In this document: positions 32,409-42,447 of the stretch, one piece after another
Layout of the letters: each line of letters begins with the position of its first letter
Numbering within the stretch: position 1 is the first letter of the stretch
NCBI GenBank assembly: GCA_017404205.1
Contig: JAFRCV010000014.1
Coordinates: forward strand, 26,868 to 90,867
Origin: Erysipelotrichaceae bacterium
GTDB taxonomy: Bacteria; Bacillota_I; Bacilli_A; Erysipelotrichales; Erysipelotrichaceae
DNA length: 64,000 nt
Reading direction: 5' to 3'
Translations under genes and position numbers: made by a program
Notes under the pieces: model-generated
Database searches by the model: none
The model's input: the letters and a program-made list of their open reading frames with translations, nothing else
What the model was told of the DNA's origin: nothing

Positions 32409-33717
32409 AAAGATTTTAGCTGGCGAAGAAAAGCTTGCTGTTGTTGGACTTGGTTATGTTGGAATGCCAATTGCTGTCGCTTTTGCGAAAAAAGGCATTA
32501 GTGTCATTGGCTTTGATTTAAACGAAAAGAAGATTAACATGTATAAATCTGGAATTGATCCAACGATGGAAGTTGGGAACGATGTAATAAGCAAAACAAC
32601 AATTAATTTCACAAATAATGAAAGCGATTTAAAGAATGCTAAGTTTCATGTTGTCGCTGTTCCAACACCAGTCAATAGCGATCATACACCAGATTTAACT
32701 CCTGTTATAAGTGCATCTGAAATAGTTGGTCGCAATCTAGCACCAGGTGCAATTGTAGTATATGAGTCTACCGTTTATCCTGGTTGCACAGAAGATGTTT
32801 GTATTCCTATTTTAGAAAAAGAGAGCGGTTTGAAATGTGGTGTCGATTTTAAAGTTGGTTATTCTCCAGAGAGGATTAATCCAGGAGATAAAGTTCACCG
32901 TTTAGAGAACATCCATAAAATTGTTTCTGGAATTGACAAAGAATCTTTAGATACCATCAAGGCTGTTTATGATTTAGTTATTGAAGTTGGTACTTATCCT
33001 GTTTCAAATTTAAGAACCGCTGAAGCAATAAAGGTTGTCGAAAACAGCCAAAGAGATATCAATATCGCATTCATGAATGAATTAGCTATGGTTTTTGACA
33101 AAATGGACATTGACACAAATGAAGTTGTTGATGGTATGAATACAAAATGGAATGCGCTTGGATTTAGACCAGGACTTGTTGGCGGACATTGTATTGGAGT
33201 TGATCCATATTATTTTACATATCAAGCTGAAAAACTTGGATATCATAGTCAAATCATTCTAAATGGAAGAATTGTAAATGACAATATGGGAGCCTACATT
33301 GCTGAAGCTGCTATTAAAAAAATGATAGAGGCTTCACAAGCACCAAAAAATAGCAAAGTTGTAATACTTGGTTTGACATTCAAAGAAAACTGTCCTGATA
33401 CGAGAAATAGCAAAGTTAACGACATAATCAAGAAATTAAATGAATATGGAATTAAGCCTCAAGTGGTAGATCCTTGGGCATCAAAAGAGGAAGCTAAGCG
33501 TGAATATGGAGTAGAACTAAAAGATTTAAATGATATTAAAGATGCCGATTGCATAATTGTTGCAGTAGCGCATAAAGAATTCAGAGAACTTGGTTTAGAT
33601 AATATCAACTCATTATTTAAAAATATTCCTAATAATCAAAAAGTATTAATAGATGTAAAAGGAATATACGACATCAATGACCTAAGAAAATCGGGAATGA
33701 ATTGGTGGAGATTATAA
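32395..33717 (+). CDS. UDP-sugar 6-dehydrogenase (WbpO/TviB-like nucleotide sugar dehydrogenase)
   Basis: 440 residues from the ATG at 32395, chosen because GGGAG lies 6 bases before it; the ATG codons at 32374 and 32389 are less suitable. The N-terminal Rossmann motif is VVGLGYVGMPIAVAF. The catalytic cysteine is in GGHCIGVDPYY, followed by YQAEKLGYHSQIILNGR, a context typical of dehydrogenases acting on UDP-N-acetylhexosamines. The product would be a UDP-hexuronic acid. Together with the epimerase at 43892 it can supply acidic sugars to the capsule. Confidence 0.87.
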   Translation: MSLYKKILAGEEKLAVVGLGYVGMPIAVAFAKKGISVIGFDLNEKKINMYKSGIDPTMEVGNDVISKTTINFTNNESDLKNAKFHVVAVPTPVNSDHTPDLTPVISASEIVGRNLAPGAIVVYESTVYPGCTEDVCIPILEKESGLKCGVDFKVGYSPERINPGDKVHRLENIHKIVSGIDKESLDTIKAVYDLVIEVGTYPVSNLRTAEAIKVVENSQRDINIAFMNELAMVFDKMDIDTNEVVDGMNTKWNALGFRPGLVGGHCIGVDPYYFTYQAEKLGYHSQIILNGRIVNDNMGAYIAEAAIKKMIEASQAPKNSKVVILGLTFKENCPDTRNSKVNDIIKKLNEYGIKPQVVDPWASKEEAKREYGVELKDLNDIKDADCIIVAVAHKEFRELGLDNINSLFKNIPNNQKVLIDVKGIYDINDLRKSGMNWWRL

Positions 33718-33742
33718 TACATAATTTTAAGGTAACAAAGAC

Positions 33743-34786
33743 ATGAAAAAAGTCCTTATAGTTGGCGCTTTTGGTTTTGATGGAGAATATAACGATGGTC
33801 AAACGGTAAAAACTAGAGAGTTATATTATGGCCTTTGTGAAAAAATCGGAAGCGAAAATATAGATTATATCGAAACTATAGGGTGGAAAAAAAATCCCAT
33901 TAAGTTGCTTTTAAGTTTTTTTAATAAAGCAAAATGCTCAGAATCAATAATAATGCTTCCTGCTCAAAATGGAATATATGTCTTTTCAAGATTGTTGCTT
34001 TTTGCTAAAAGATTATTTAAAAATAGAATCTATTATGATGTAATTGGTGGTTGGGTTGGCGATTTATTGGAAAAGCAAAAACGACTAAAAAAATGTTTAA
34101 TTAGCTTTGATTCAATATGGGTAGAAACAAGCGTTTTGAAAAAACAATTATTAAACCTAGGCTTTAACAATATAGAAATAATAAGAAATTTTAAAAACTT
34201 ACAGATAGTTAATCTTGATGATAAAAAACCTATTGATAAAGATTGTTTAAAGCTATGTATCTTTTCAAGAATCAATTATATGAAGGGCATTAGTGATGCC
34301 ATAAATGTAGTTGCTTTAATAAATAACGAAAAAGGCCAAGAAGTTAAATTAGATATTTATGGTCCAATAGCTAATGAATATGAAAATGACTTTAGAAATC
34401 TTTTAGAAGAGCACAATACCAAAATAAACTATAAAGGCGTTGTGTCGCCATTGAGTAGCGTGGATATTTTAAAAGATTATGATGCTTTGTTGTTTCCAAC
34501 AAAATATAAAAATGAAGGACTGCCAGGGACAATTATTGATGCGTATGCAGCAGGAGTTCCTGTTATTTCTGCTAGATGGGATAGTTTCTTTGACATTGTA
34601 GAAGAAGGAAAAACGGGAATTGGCTACACAATAAATGATTTAAAAGAATTAAAAGAAGCTATTATATGGGCAATAAAAAATAGAGAACTGCTATATAGAA
34701 TGAAAATTAATTGTACAAAAAAAGCAAAAGAATTTCTTCGAGAAACAGTTGTCGATGAATTAATAGAAAAAGGTTTTTTTGACTAA
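33743..34786 (+). CDS. Family 4 type glycosyltransferase
   Basis: 347 residues with a GT-B fold. The N-terminal half has VLIVGAFGFDGEYNDGQTVK, and the C-terminal half has the donor site IYGPIANEYEND and NEGLPGTIIDAYAAGVPVIS, where the Glu of EGLP binds the sugar. It adds a sugar to the repeat unit. Ribosome site AAGGTA. It is followed 1 base after its stop by another family 4 gene. Confidence 0.83.
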   Translation: MKKVLIVGAFGFDGEYNDGQTVKTRELYYGLCEKIGSENIDYIETIGWKKNPIKLLLSFFNKAKCSESIIMLPAQNGIYVFSRLLLFAKRLFKNRIYYDVIGGWVGDLLEKQKRLKKCLISFDSIWVETSVLKKQLLNLGFNNIEIIRNFKNLQIVNLDDKKPIDKDCLKLCIFSRINYMKGISDAINVVALINNEKGQEVKLDIYGPIANEYENDFRNLLEEHNTKINYKGVVSPLSSVDILKDYDALLFPTKYKNEGLPGTIIDAYAAGVPVISARWDSFFDIVEEGKTGIGYTINDLKELKEAIIWAIKNRELLYRMKINCTKKAKEFLRETVVDELIEKGFFD

Positions 34787-34787
34787 T

Positions 34788-35906
34788 ATGAAAAGACTAC
34801 TATGCATTGTAAGCATAATGGATGCTGGTGGGGCTGAAACATTTTTGATGAAGCTCTATCGAAATATAGATAGAGAAAAATATCAAATGGATTTTGCTGT
34901 ATCAAGTAATCAAGAGGGTATTTACAATAAAGAGATAGAATCGCTTGGAGGAAGAGTTTTTTTTATAGGCACAAAATTAGACGGAGCTTTTAAAAACGCT
35001 ATTAATTTATATAAATTAATAAAAAGAGAAAAGTATGATTATGTTTTAAAAACCTCACATCTGTCTGTTGCAGCTATTGATTTGTTGGTGGCAAAATTAG
35101 CTGGTGTAAAAGTTAGAGTATATAGATCAAGCAATTCAAATGCAACTTCTAGTACAACTATTGAAAAAATATCCCAAAAGGTTTTTTCATTTTTACCAAG
35201 AGTCTTTGCTAACGTTAAAATTGCACCATCAACTGAGGCAGCTGAATATGTATTTGGAAAGGATTGTGTAAGGAAAGGAAAAGCAGAGATTCTTAAGAAC
35301 GGTTTAGATTTGAATACATACTGCTTTAATGAAATAGGAAGAGAAAAAATAAGAGAAGAGTTTTCTATTTCTGATAAATTTGTTGTTGGACATATTGGAA
35401 GATTCAATAAACAAAAAAATCACATCTTTTTGATTAAAATTTTTAAAGAAATAAAAAAGATAAATACCAATGCTGTTTTGTTATTAGTTGGAGAAGGCGA
35501 ACTAAAAGAAGAAATAAAAGAAAAAGTAAAAAAAGAAGGAATTAAAAATTCAGTTATATTTGCTGGAAAAAGAAAAGATATTCCACAATTATTGTCAGCA
35601 ATGGATGTATTTGTTTTTCCTTCATTTTTTGAAGGCATGCCAAATACTGTAATTGAAGCGCAGTCAACTGGACTTAGCTGTCTAATTTCTGACAGTGTAA
35701 CAAAAGAAGCAAAAATATGTAAAAATGTTGAATATATTTCACTAGAGCAAAGCCCACAAGAATGGGCAGAAAAAGCTCTTTCAACGAATAATAACGATAG
35801 AGGAAAAGGAAAAGAAAAGTTAAAAGAAGCTGGTTATGATATATCTAAAGTTAGCAATAGATTTATTGAACTAGTTTTTAATAAAAACGGTAAAGAACAT
35901 GTATAA
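34788..35906 (+). CDS. Family 4 glycosyltransferase
   Basis: 372 residues from the ATG at 34788 (a TTG at 34779 overlaps the previous gene). GT-B fold with MDAGGAETFLMKLYRNID at the N-terminus, LLLVGEGELKEEIKE, and FPSFFEGMPNTVIEAQSTGLSCL at the donor site. It is close to EpsF- or CapM-like enzymes. The 3' end overlaps the polymerase gene by 8 bases. Confidence 0.87.
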   Translation: MKRLLCIVSIMDAGGAETFLMKLYRNIDREKYQMDFAVSSNQEGIYNKEIESLGGRVFFIGTKLDGAFKNAINLYKLIKREKYDYVLKTSHLSVAAIDLLVAKLAGVKVRVYRSSNSNATSSTTIEKISQKVFSFLPRVFANVKIAPSTEAAEYVFGKDCVRKGKAEILKNGLDLNTYCFNEIGREKIREEFSISDKFVVGHIGRFNKQKNHIFLIKIFKEIKKINTNAVLLLVGEGELKEEIKEKVKKEGIKNSVIFAGKRKDIPQLLSAMDVFVFPSFFEGMPNTVIEAQSTGLSCLISDSVTKEAKICKNVEYISLEQSPQEWAEKALSTNNNDRGKGKEKLKEAGYDISKVSNRFIELVFNKNGKEHV

Positions 35907-37116
35907 AACAATAGATAAATTAATAATTATTGTTACGGCACTATTATTTGCAACATTTAAAGTTTATACTGAAACATCACTAAGTACATATGGTGTTCTT
36001 CTTGCCACATTGTTATTATTTATTTTGTATTTAATAAAAAACAATTTTCGCATTCCACAAAAAATATATGATTTTCAAATATTGATAATTTTATTTATTG
36101 TTTTCTGTTTATTGAGTTCTCTTTGGGCAACAAGCAGTAGCGATGCGATTACAATGTGTATAACTGTTTTTGAAATACTGATATGTGTTTCGGTTGTATA
36201 CTATTGTTTTATACAATTTGATACATTAGAACCACTTTTACTTTCTTTAGTGTGGGGCGGATACATTATCTCCGTAGTTTATTTTGTATCATACGGCGGT
36301 CTTAGTTTAGCAATACAAAATGCGACAGCAGGAATAAGGTCTGAAGTTGATTTTGCAAATATCAATGCTATTGCAAGAGTATTATCAATAACAGTAATTG
36401 TTAATGCTTATATGCTATTTAATAGTAAGAACAAGAAACTATATCTTGGAATTTTGTTGCCTATAGTAGCACTAGTATCAACGCAAAGCAGAACATCATT
36501 TATTACTACAATTTTCGGATTAGTTGGATTATTGCTATTAAATAGTATAAAAAGAAAAAAAGTAATGAATGTTTTGTTTAAGCTAATTGTTTCTTTATTA
36601 GTTGTTTATGCTGTGTATAAATTGCTTTTAAAAGTTCCAGCATTACATGGAATTATGGGCAGAATAGAAAGTCTAGAACATTTATTATTTAACGAAAATG
36701 GCGCTGATCATTCATCTGTGTTGAGACAGGAAATGATTGAAGTCGGGTTAAGAGTTTTTAAAGACAATCCTTTAGGTGGCATAGGAATCGGTAATTCTCA
36801 TTTTTATACTCATTATTATTTAACTAGAAACACATATTTACATAATAATTATGTTGAGTTATTAGCAAGCGTCGGTATAATTGGCTTTATTCTATATTAC
36901 TTAATTTATGCACGGTTGATTATTAGACTTAAAAAATACTCAACTAATCCTGATGATATAAATATGATGTGCATTGTATTGCTTGCTTCTCTATTAATAT
37001 CTGATTATGGAAATGTGAGTTATTATTTTAAAGAAATATATTTCTTTTTTATTGTGTGCTTTGTTTGCACTAATATTAGTGAACGTAATTATTATGAAAA
37101 TAGGTTAGAAGAATAA
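35899..37116 (+). CDS. Wzy-type polysaccharide polymerase (O-antigen ligase fold)
   Basis: 405 residues with about ten to eleven transmembrane helices. A large extracellular loop is present after the helix near residue 240, containing NENGADHSSVLRQEMIEVGLRVFKDNPLGGIGIGN, and TYLHNNYVELLASVGIIG, the typical Wzy_C/O-antigen ligase signature with His residues. Wzy joins lipid-linked repeat units on the outer face of the membrane. This is the only polymerase candidate in the locus. It is 1 base upstream of the next transferase gene. Confidence 0.85.
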   Translation: MYKTIDKLIIIVTALLFATFKVYTETSLSTYGVLLATLLLFILYLIKNNFRIPQKIYDFQILIILFIVFCLLSSLWATSSSDAITMCITVFEILICVSVVYYCFIQFDTLEPLLLSLVWGGYIISVVYFVSYGGLSLAIQNATAGIRSEVDFANINAIARVLSITVIVNAYMLFNSKNKKLYLGILLPIVALVSTQSRTSFITTIFGLVGLLLLNSIKRKKVMNVLFKLIVSLLVVYAVYKLLLKVPALHGIMGRIESLEHLLFNENGADHSSVLRQEMIEVGLRVFKDNPLGGIGIGNSHFYTHYYLTRNTYLHNNYVELLASVGIIGFILYYLIYARLIIRLKKYSTNPDDINMMCIVLLASLLISDYGNVSYYFKEIYFFFIVCFVCTNISERNYYENRLEE

Positions 37117-37117
37117 A

Positions 37118-38224
37118 ATGAAGAAGATATTATTTGTCATAAATGAAAACTTAAGAAAAGCCGGCAATCAAACATTAATGATGTCTATTGTAAGAGAACT
37201 ATCAAACACATATAGTTTTGATGTTCTTCTTTTTGACAGCAAGAACGGCTACTATGATGATGAATTTCTATCGTATGGAGGAAGGATTTATCATATTCCA
37301 AATTATGAAGGTAAAAACAAATTAATAAAAAAAATAGATTTTTATTTAAGATGGATTTGGAATGGCAAAAGAGTTAGAAAAATACTTCTAAATAACTATG
37401 ACGTTATACATTGCACAAATAATTTCGAAAGTGCGTACATATTAAAAGAAGCTAAAAAGGCTGGTATTCCATCTAGAATATCTATGTCAGTAATTATAAC
37501 TAAGGAGTATAATGCTTTAAGAAGCTTTTATAATTCAATTTGTTTAAAAATAATCAATAAATATGCAACTGTTAAGCTTGCTTGCTCAAAGGAAGCTGGT
37601 GAGACAACATTTAAAAATGGATACCAAATTATCTCTAATTCGTATAAAAAAGAATTTGATGTTCCTATAAAAGATGTTAAATTTGATAATCCTGTTTTAA
37701 TTCAAATTGCATCTTATAACTCAAACAAGGATCAAGTTTTCACAATAAAAGTGTTTAATGAGTTATTAAAGTTTTACCCCAATGCTAAATTGAATTTTGT
37801 TGGTTTTGAAAATGAAAACGGATATCAAAATAGAATGTTAAATCTAATTAATGAACTCGATATCAAAGACAATGTAAAAATGTACGAATCTAATGCTAAT
37901 ACGATAGAACTGTTAGATAATTCTACACACTTAATGTTGCCTTCTCATTTAGAGTCTTTTGGCATTGTGTTATTAGAAGCACAAGCAAGAGGCGTTAAAT
38001 GTGTTGTTTCTGATACAGTTGTAAAAGACGCAGATGTTGGAGGTTGCTCCTTTTTAGCGTATGAAATTGGAGAAAAAGAATGGGCAAAATTCATCGCCGA
38101 AGATTTTAGAATCAACAGGGGAAAACATCAAAAATACGACACTTCAAAGTTTAGTGAAGAAAACATCACAAAACAATACGACTTATTGTATCAAGGGAAA
38201 GAAATAGATAATAAAGACTATTAG
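37118..38224 (+). CDS. Family 4 glycosyltransferase
   Basis: 368 residues, GT-B fold. N-terminal LRKAGNQTLMMSIVREL and C-terminal donor-site LPSHLESFGIVLLEAQARGVKCVVSD. The Asn-Gln pair in place of the Gly-Gly-Ala of most family members (GGAE) is a small oddity. It is part of the long capsule transcript. Donor and linkage unknown. Confidence 0.83.
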   Translation: MKKILFVINENLRKAGNQTLMMSIVRELSNTYSFDVLLFDSKNGYYDDEFLSYGGRIYHIPNYEGKNKLIKKIDFYLRWIWNGKRVRKILLNNYDVIHCTNNFESAYILKEAKKAGIPSRISMSVIITKEYNALRSFYNSICLKIINKYATVKLACSKEAGETTFKNGYQIISNSYKKEFDVPIKDVKFDNPVLIQIASYNSNKDQVFTIKVFNELLKFYPNAKLNFVGFENENGYQNRMLNLINELDIKDNVKMYESNANTIELLDNSTHLMLPSHLESFGIVLLEAQARGVKCVVSDTVVKDADVGGCSFLAYEIGEKEWAKFIAEDFRINRGKHQKYDTSKFSEENITKQYDLLYQGKEIDNKDY

Positions 38225-38234
38225 GAGAATTTCT

Positions 38235-39326
38235 ATGAAAATAATGCCAAACAGAATGGATAGAGGTTTTTATAAATACCAAAAAGAGTTTGAACAAAAA
38301 GCGTTAGATGTTCTTAGATCTGGCTGGTATGTTCTTGGTAATGAAGTTAGCTCTTTCGAAGATGAATTTGCTAAATATGTAGGAACAAAATATAGCGTTG
38401 GTTTGGCAAGCGGTTTAGATGCGTTATGGCTTGCGTTTAGAATATTAGGGATTGGAAAAGGCGATGAAGTTTTAGTTCAAGGCAATGCGTATATTGCTTG
38501 TGTCATGGGAATTACCATAAATGGAGCTACACCTATTTTTGTCGAACCAAATGAACATTTTGGTATTGATGCAGATAAACTTGAAGAAAAAATAACCGAC
38601 AAAACAAAAGCCATTCTTGTTGTTCATTTATACGGAATGGCGAGCAATATGGAAAAAATAGTTTCTATTTGCAAGAGACACAATTTAAAATTAGTTGAAG
38701 ATTGTGCGCAATCACACGGCGCTTGCTACAATGGAAAAATGACAGGAACATTTGGCGATATAGGATGCTTTTCATTTTATCCATCAAAAAACTTAGGAGC
38801 ATTTGGCGATGGTGGAGCAATCGTAACTAATAATGAAGAAATAGCAAAAGACTTCAAGATATATAGAAATTATGGAAGTGAAAAAAGATATTACAACAAA
38901 GTTGTAGGAACTAATTCGCGTTTAGATGAAATACAGGCCGGATTACTTCGTGTTAGGTTGAATCATTTAGATGAATTAAACGAGGAAAGAAAACAAATAG
39001 CTGACAGATATACAAAAGAAATCAAAAATCCAAAAATATTACTTCCAGCATTAGAAAACAACACAACTTGCGTATGGCACCAATATGTTATTAGATGTGA
39101 AGAAAGAGATAGACTAATTGAATATTTAAACAATAAAGAAATTGGCACAATTATTCATTACCCAATTCCACCACATCTTTCAGAAGCCTATAGTTACTTA
39201 GGCATAAAAGAAGGCAGCTTGCCAATAACGGAGCATTTAGCAAAAACAGTTCTTTCAATCCCTATGTATAATGGAATGACAAAAGAAGAACAAGATTATG
39301 TAATAAGTGCCTTAAATAATTTTTAG
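38235..39326 (+). CDS. dTDP-3-amino-sugar aminotransferase (FdtB/QdtB-like)
   Basis: 363 residues of the DegT/DnrJ/EryC1 family. Motifs: VGLASGLDALWLAFRILGIGKG, LKLVEDCAQSHGA and the PLP lysine in CFSFYPSKNLGAFGDGGAI. The pattern is that of FdtB/QdtB enzymes that aminate carbon 3 of dTDP-3-keto-6-deoxyhexose. An FdtA-like ketoisomerase is encoded at 43474 and RmlA/RmlB at 47444-49347, giving a path to dTDP-3-amino-3,6-dideoxyhexose. The acetyltransferase (FdtC/QdtC) is not seen nearby. Ribosome site TAGGAG. Confidence 0.85.
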   Translation: MKIMPNRMDRGFYKYQKEFEQKALDVLRSGWYVLGNEVSSFEDEFAKYVGTKYSVGLASGLDALWLAFRILGIGKGDEVLVQGNAYIACVMGITINGATPIFVEPNEHFGIDADKLEEKITDKTKAILVVHLYGMASNMEKIVSICKRHNLKLVEDCAQSHGACYNGKMTGTFGDIGCFSFYPSKNLGAFGDGGAIVTNNEEIAKDFKIYRNYGSEKRYYNKVVGTNSRLDEIQAGLLRVRLNHLDELNEERKQIADRYTKEIKNPKILLPALENNTTCVWHQYVIRCEERDRLIEYLNNKEIGTIIHYPIPPHLSEAYSYLGIKEGSLPITEHLAKTVLSIPMYNGMTKEEQDYVISALNNF

Positions 39327-39347
39327 TATATAAAGGAAATATTAGAA

Positions 39348-40352
39348 ATGACAATTAATAAGAAAATAAAAGAAATATTTAAGGGTTACTATAATAACTA
39401 TTTAACAAAAAAACATTATTCATCTGCCCAGAATCTAAAGGAAAAAGATTATGAAAACTATTTGGCAGATCGCTATGCAGAATTTATGAATAGGAGAGAA
39501 TATACCAAAGGCAAAACATTGAATCTTGAAAACCCAACAACATTTTCAGAGAAAAGCCAATGGATAAAACTATATGACCAAGATCCTAGAAAAAATATTT
39601 ATAGTGATAAATATGCTGTAAGACAACATATTAAAGATACAATCGGAAGAGAACATCTAATCCCTTTAATCAACATTGATGGTAAAGATTGTTTTGATTC
39701 ATTTGATGAAATAGATTTTGATAAATTACCAAATAGTTTTGTTATAAAATGCGTTCATGGCTCACATATGAACATAATTGTAAAGGACAAAACAAAGCTT
39801 ACAAAAAAAGACATCAAACAATTCAAAAAGAAAATAAAGCATTGGCAAAACATTGACTATTGTTTTTATGTTGCATTAGAAACACAGTATCTCGGAATAA
39901 AGCCAAGAATAATAATAGAAGAATATGTAGATGACATAAATAAGGACTATAAGTTTATGTGTTTTAATGGTAAATGTGAATATTTTTGGATAAGCGAAAA
40001 TGTTGTAGATAATAAAAATGTAACATATACTACATTTAATAGAGACTTAAGCATAGCAGATTTTAATATGAATCTTGGATGGCGTAAGAACATATTAGAT
40101 AAGAATTTGCCAAAAAATATAAACGAAATGATTTTGATAGCCGACAAATTATCAGAAGATTTTTGTTTTGTAAGAGTTGATTTATATGAAATAAAAGGAA
40201 AAATATATTTCGGTGAGCTAACATTTAATTCTGCTGCAGGTTTTGATGTGCCTTATCCAGCCGAATATGATGTAAAACTTGGCAATTTAATGACGATAGA
40301 TCTATCTAAAAGAGAAAACAATTTTAAATATAGAAAAAATGAGAATAATTAA
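39348..40352 (+). CDS. ATP-grasp (TupA-like) polysaccharide protein, copy A
   Basis: 334 residues. Matches the ATP-grasp family found in polysaccharide loci (TupA-like): NPTTFSEKSQWIKLYDQD, SDKYAVRQHIKDTIGREHLI, FVIKCVHGSHMNIIV, IIIEEYVDDINKDYKFMCFNG and FVRVDLYEIKGKIYFGELTF. ATP-grasp enzymes join a carboxylate to an amine, so it may add an amino acid or amide to an acidic sugar. A paralogue lies at 42448. The 3' end overlaps the CDP-glycerol transferase gene by 14 bases. Confidence 0.85.
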   Translation: MTINKKIKEIFKGYYNNYLTKKHYSSAQNLKEKDYENYLADRYAEFMNRREYTKGKTLNLENPTTFSEKSQWIKLYDQDPRKNIYSDKYAVRQHIKDTIGREHLIPLINIDGKDCFDSFDEIDFDKLPNSFVIKCVHGSHMNIIVKDKTKLTKKDIKQFKKKIKHWQNIDYCFYVALETQYLGIKPRIIIEEYVDDINKDYKFMCFNGKCEYFWISENVVDNKNVTYTTFNRDLSIADFNMNLGWRKNILDKNLPKNINEMILIADKLSEDFCFVRVDLYEIKGKIYFGELTFNSAAGFDVPYPAEYDVKLGNLMTIDLSKRENNFKYRKNENN

Positions 40353-41508
40353 AAAGATTTATCATGGTTTTAGTTTTCTATTAACTATGCTATTGTATGT
40401 TGTTTCACATCCAATTGCTTTTATAGCTTATGGAAAAAAGAAATACTGGCTAATATCAGAAGTTGATTTTGATGCCAGGGATAATGGAATACATTTCTTT
40501 AAATATTTAAATAAATATCATAAAGATATTAATTCTATTTATTTGATAAGTAAACAAAATGCCAATTATGATTTAGTTAGAGAAATTGGTGAAGTAGTGG
40601 AGCCAAACAGTTATAAACATATGCTTATATTTATTGCAGCTAAAGCAAAAATATCGACACTTGTTCACGGTTGTTCCCCATCTTATTATGTAACGATGTA
40701 TTTACAAAAGTTTCACGGAACAGGAAAAAATATAGCATTAAAACATGGCATATTTAAGAATTTGCATTCAAATTATTTTAAAAAGAATGCGCATTTGGAT
40801 TTAATATGTTGTGGAGCAAAACCTGAATATGAATTTATAAATGACAAATTCGGATATGAAAAGAATGTTGCTCAATATACAGGACTAGCTAGATTTGATG
40901 AGCTACATGATTTGAATATAAAAAAAGAAATATTTATTATGCCAACTTGGAGAAGATGGCTAGATGGTATAAGTGATGTTGAAGAATTTAAAAAAAGCGA
41001 TTATTTTTTAAATTGGAGCAATTTATTGAATGATTACAATTTTTTAAGTTTAGCTAAAGAAAACAATCTGCAAATATGTTTTTATGTCCACCCAAAGCTT
41101 AATAAGTTTTTAAGTTGTTTTAATGATATTGATAAGAATATTATTTTTCTTAATTCCAAGAATGGCGACAGCGTGCAAAAACATTTGAAAGAGTCTGCAA
41201 TAATGATTACTGATTTCTCAAGTGTATTCTTTGATTATGCATATATGAAAAAGCCGGCAATATATTATCAATTTGATGAAGAAGAATACTACAAATCACA
41301 CTATGTTAAAGCCTATTTTGATTATCGGGAGAATGGTTTTGGTGCAGTTACAACCAATAGCAAAGATGTAATAAATTGTTTAAAGGATATCGTTGACAAT
41401 AATCTAAAAATAAATGATGTTTATTTAAAAAGAGCGGAAGAGTTTTTCCCTTTAAATGATAAAAACAATTGTCAAAGGATCTATGAAAAAATTGTGGAGA
41501 AGCTTTAA
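40339..41508 (+). CDS. CDP-glycerol:glycerophosphotransferase (TagB/TagF-like)
   Basis: 389 residues. C-terminal CDP-glycerol transferase motifs are present: LVHGCSPSYY region, IALKHGIFKN, IFIMPTWRRWLDG, FYVHPKLN and ITDFSSVFFDYAYMKKPAIYYQFDEEEYYKSHY. The N-terminus has a short hydrophobic stretch (FSFLLTMLLYVVSHPIAFIAY). Such proteins transfer glycerol-phosphate (or ribitol-phosphate) from CDP. It suggests that the capsule carries a polyol-phosphate side group or backbone. No TagD-type cytidylyltransferase is present in the window. Confidence 0.88.
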   Translation: MRIIKKIYHGFSFLLTMLLYVVSHPIAFIAYGKKKYWLISEVDFDARDNGIHFFKYLNKYHKDINSIYLISKQNANYDLVREIGEVVEPNSYKHMLIFIAAKAKISTLVHGCSPSYYVTMYLQKFHGTGKNIALKHGIFKNLHSNYFKKNAHLDLICCGAKPEYEFINDKFGYEKNVAQYTGLARFDELHDLNIKKEIFIMPTWRRWLDGISDVEEFKKSDYFLNWSNLLNDYNFLSLAKENNLQICFYVHPKLNKFLSCFNDIDKNIIFLNSKNGDSVQKHLKESAIMITDFSSVFFDYAYMKKPAIYYQFDEEEYYKSHYVKAYFDYRENGFGAVTTNSKDVINCLKDIVDNNLKINDVYLKRAEEFFPLNDKNNCQRIYEKIVEKL

Positions 41509-41510
41509 TA

Positions 41511-42434
41511 ATGAATAATTTAATTACGGTCATAATAATGACATACAATCAAAAAGATTATATAGAAAAAGCAATAGATTCGGTTCTTGAGCAAGAAATA
41601 GACGTAGATTTCGATATATTAATTCACGATGATTGTTCAGATGATGGCACATATGAAATTCTTTTAAAGAAGCAAAAAGAAAACCTCAATAAGATAAGAA
41701 TAATTAGACAAGATTCAAGAAAATTCTTAACCGATGGATTTAATATGATGATTTATAAATACGTTGTGCCAAATATTAATTCTAAATATATTGCATACTT
41801 AGATGGTGACGATTATTGGTGCAACAAAGAAAAACTAAAAAAACAATTCTTCTTTTTGGAGAATAATCAAGAATACTCAATGTGCTTTAATAATTCATAT
41901 CAATTAAAACCTAATGGCGATATGACCAGTAAATGGTTTTTTCAAGAAGAGGGTGATGTTGATATGTCAGAAATAATAAATGATAAACCAGGTATTCATA
42001 TCGCCACCTCATCAATTTTTTTAAGAAGCGAAATATTCAAAGATTTTAGTGATTGGCGAAAAGCTTTTCCCGTAGAAGATGTGCCAATGTATATGACCGC
42101 AGCTTTAAAAGGAAAGATTTATCGAATGTCTGAAATAATGTCTGTATATAGACAATTTGCCAATGGCTCATGGTCTAGCCAAAATAAGGAAAACAAAGAT
42201 CGCATAGTCAAACACTTAAATGAACTTATAAATTCAACAAAAATGTTTGATGTAGCTACAAATGGTGCTTATCATGAATTGGTCAACAAACAAATTGAGA
42301 GTTGTGAATTTAGGATTGCCTATAATAATAAAGACTATAAGACCCTATTTTTAAAAAAGAATAGACGTTTTATCAATAGATTTAGTTTTAAAGAAAGATT
42401 AAGTTTGTATATAAAAAACTTATTGCATAAATAG
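41511..42434 (+). CDS. Family 2 glycosyltransferase
   Basis: 307 residues. VTVIIMTYNQKDYIEKAIDSVL at the N-terminus, DDCSDDGTYEIL and the metal site LDGDDYWCNKEKL identify a GT-A family 2 enzyme. The mid-part has SSIFLRSEIFKDFSDWRKAFPVEDVPMYM. It follows the CDP-glycerol transferase by 2 bases. The donor is unknown. Confidence 0.86.
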   Translation: MNNLITVIIMTYNQKDYIEKAIDSVLEQEIDVDFDILIHDDCSDDGTYEILLKKQKENLNKIRIIRQDSRKFLTDGFNMMIYKYVVPNINSKYIAYLDGDDYWCNKEKLKKQFFFLENNQEYSMCFNNSYQLKPNGDMTSKWFFQEEGDVDMSEIINDKPGIHIATSSIFLRSEIFKDFSDWRKAFPVEDVPMYMTAALKGKIYRMSEIMSVYRQFANGSWSSQNKENKDRIVKHLNELINSTKMFDVATNGAYHELVNKQIESCEFRIAYNNKDYKTLFLKKNRRFINRFSFKERLSLYIKNLLHK

Positions 42435-42447
42435 AAGGATATCAATA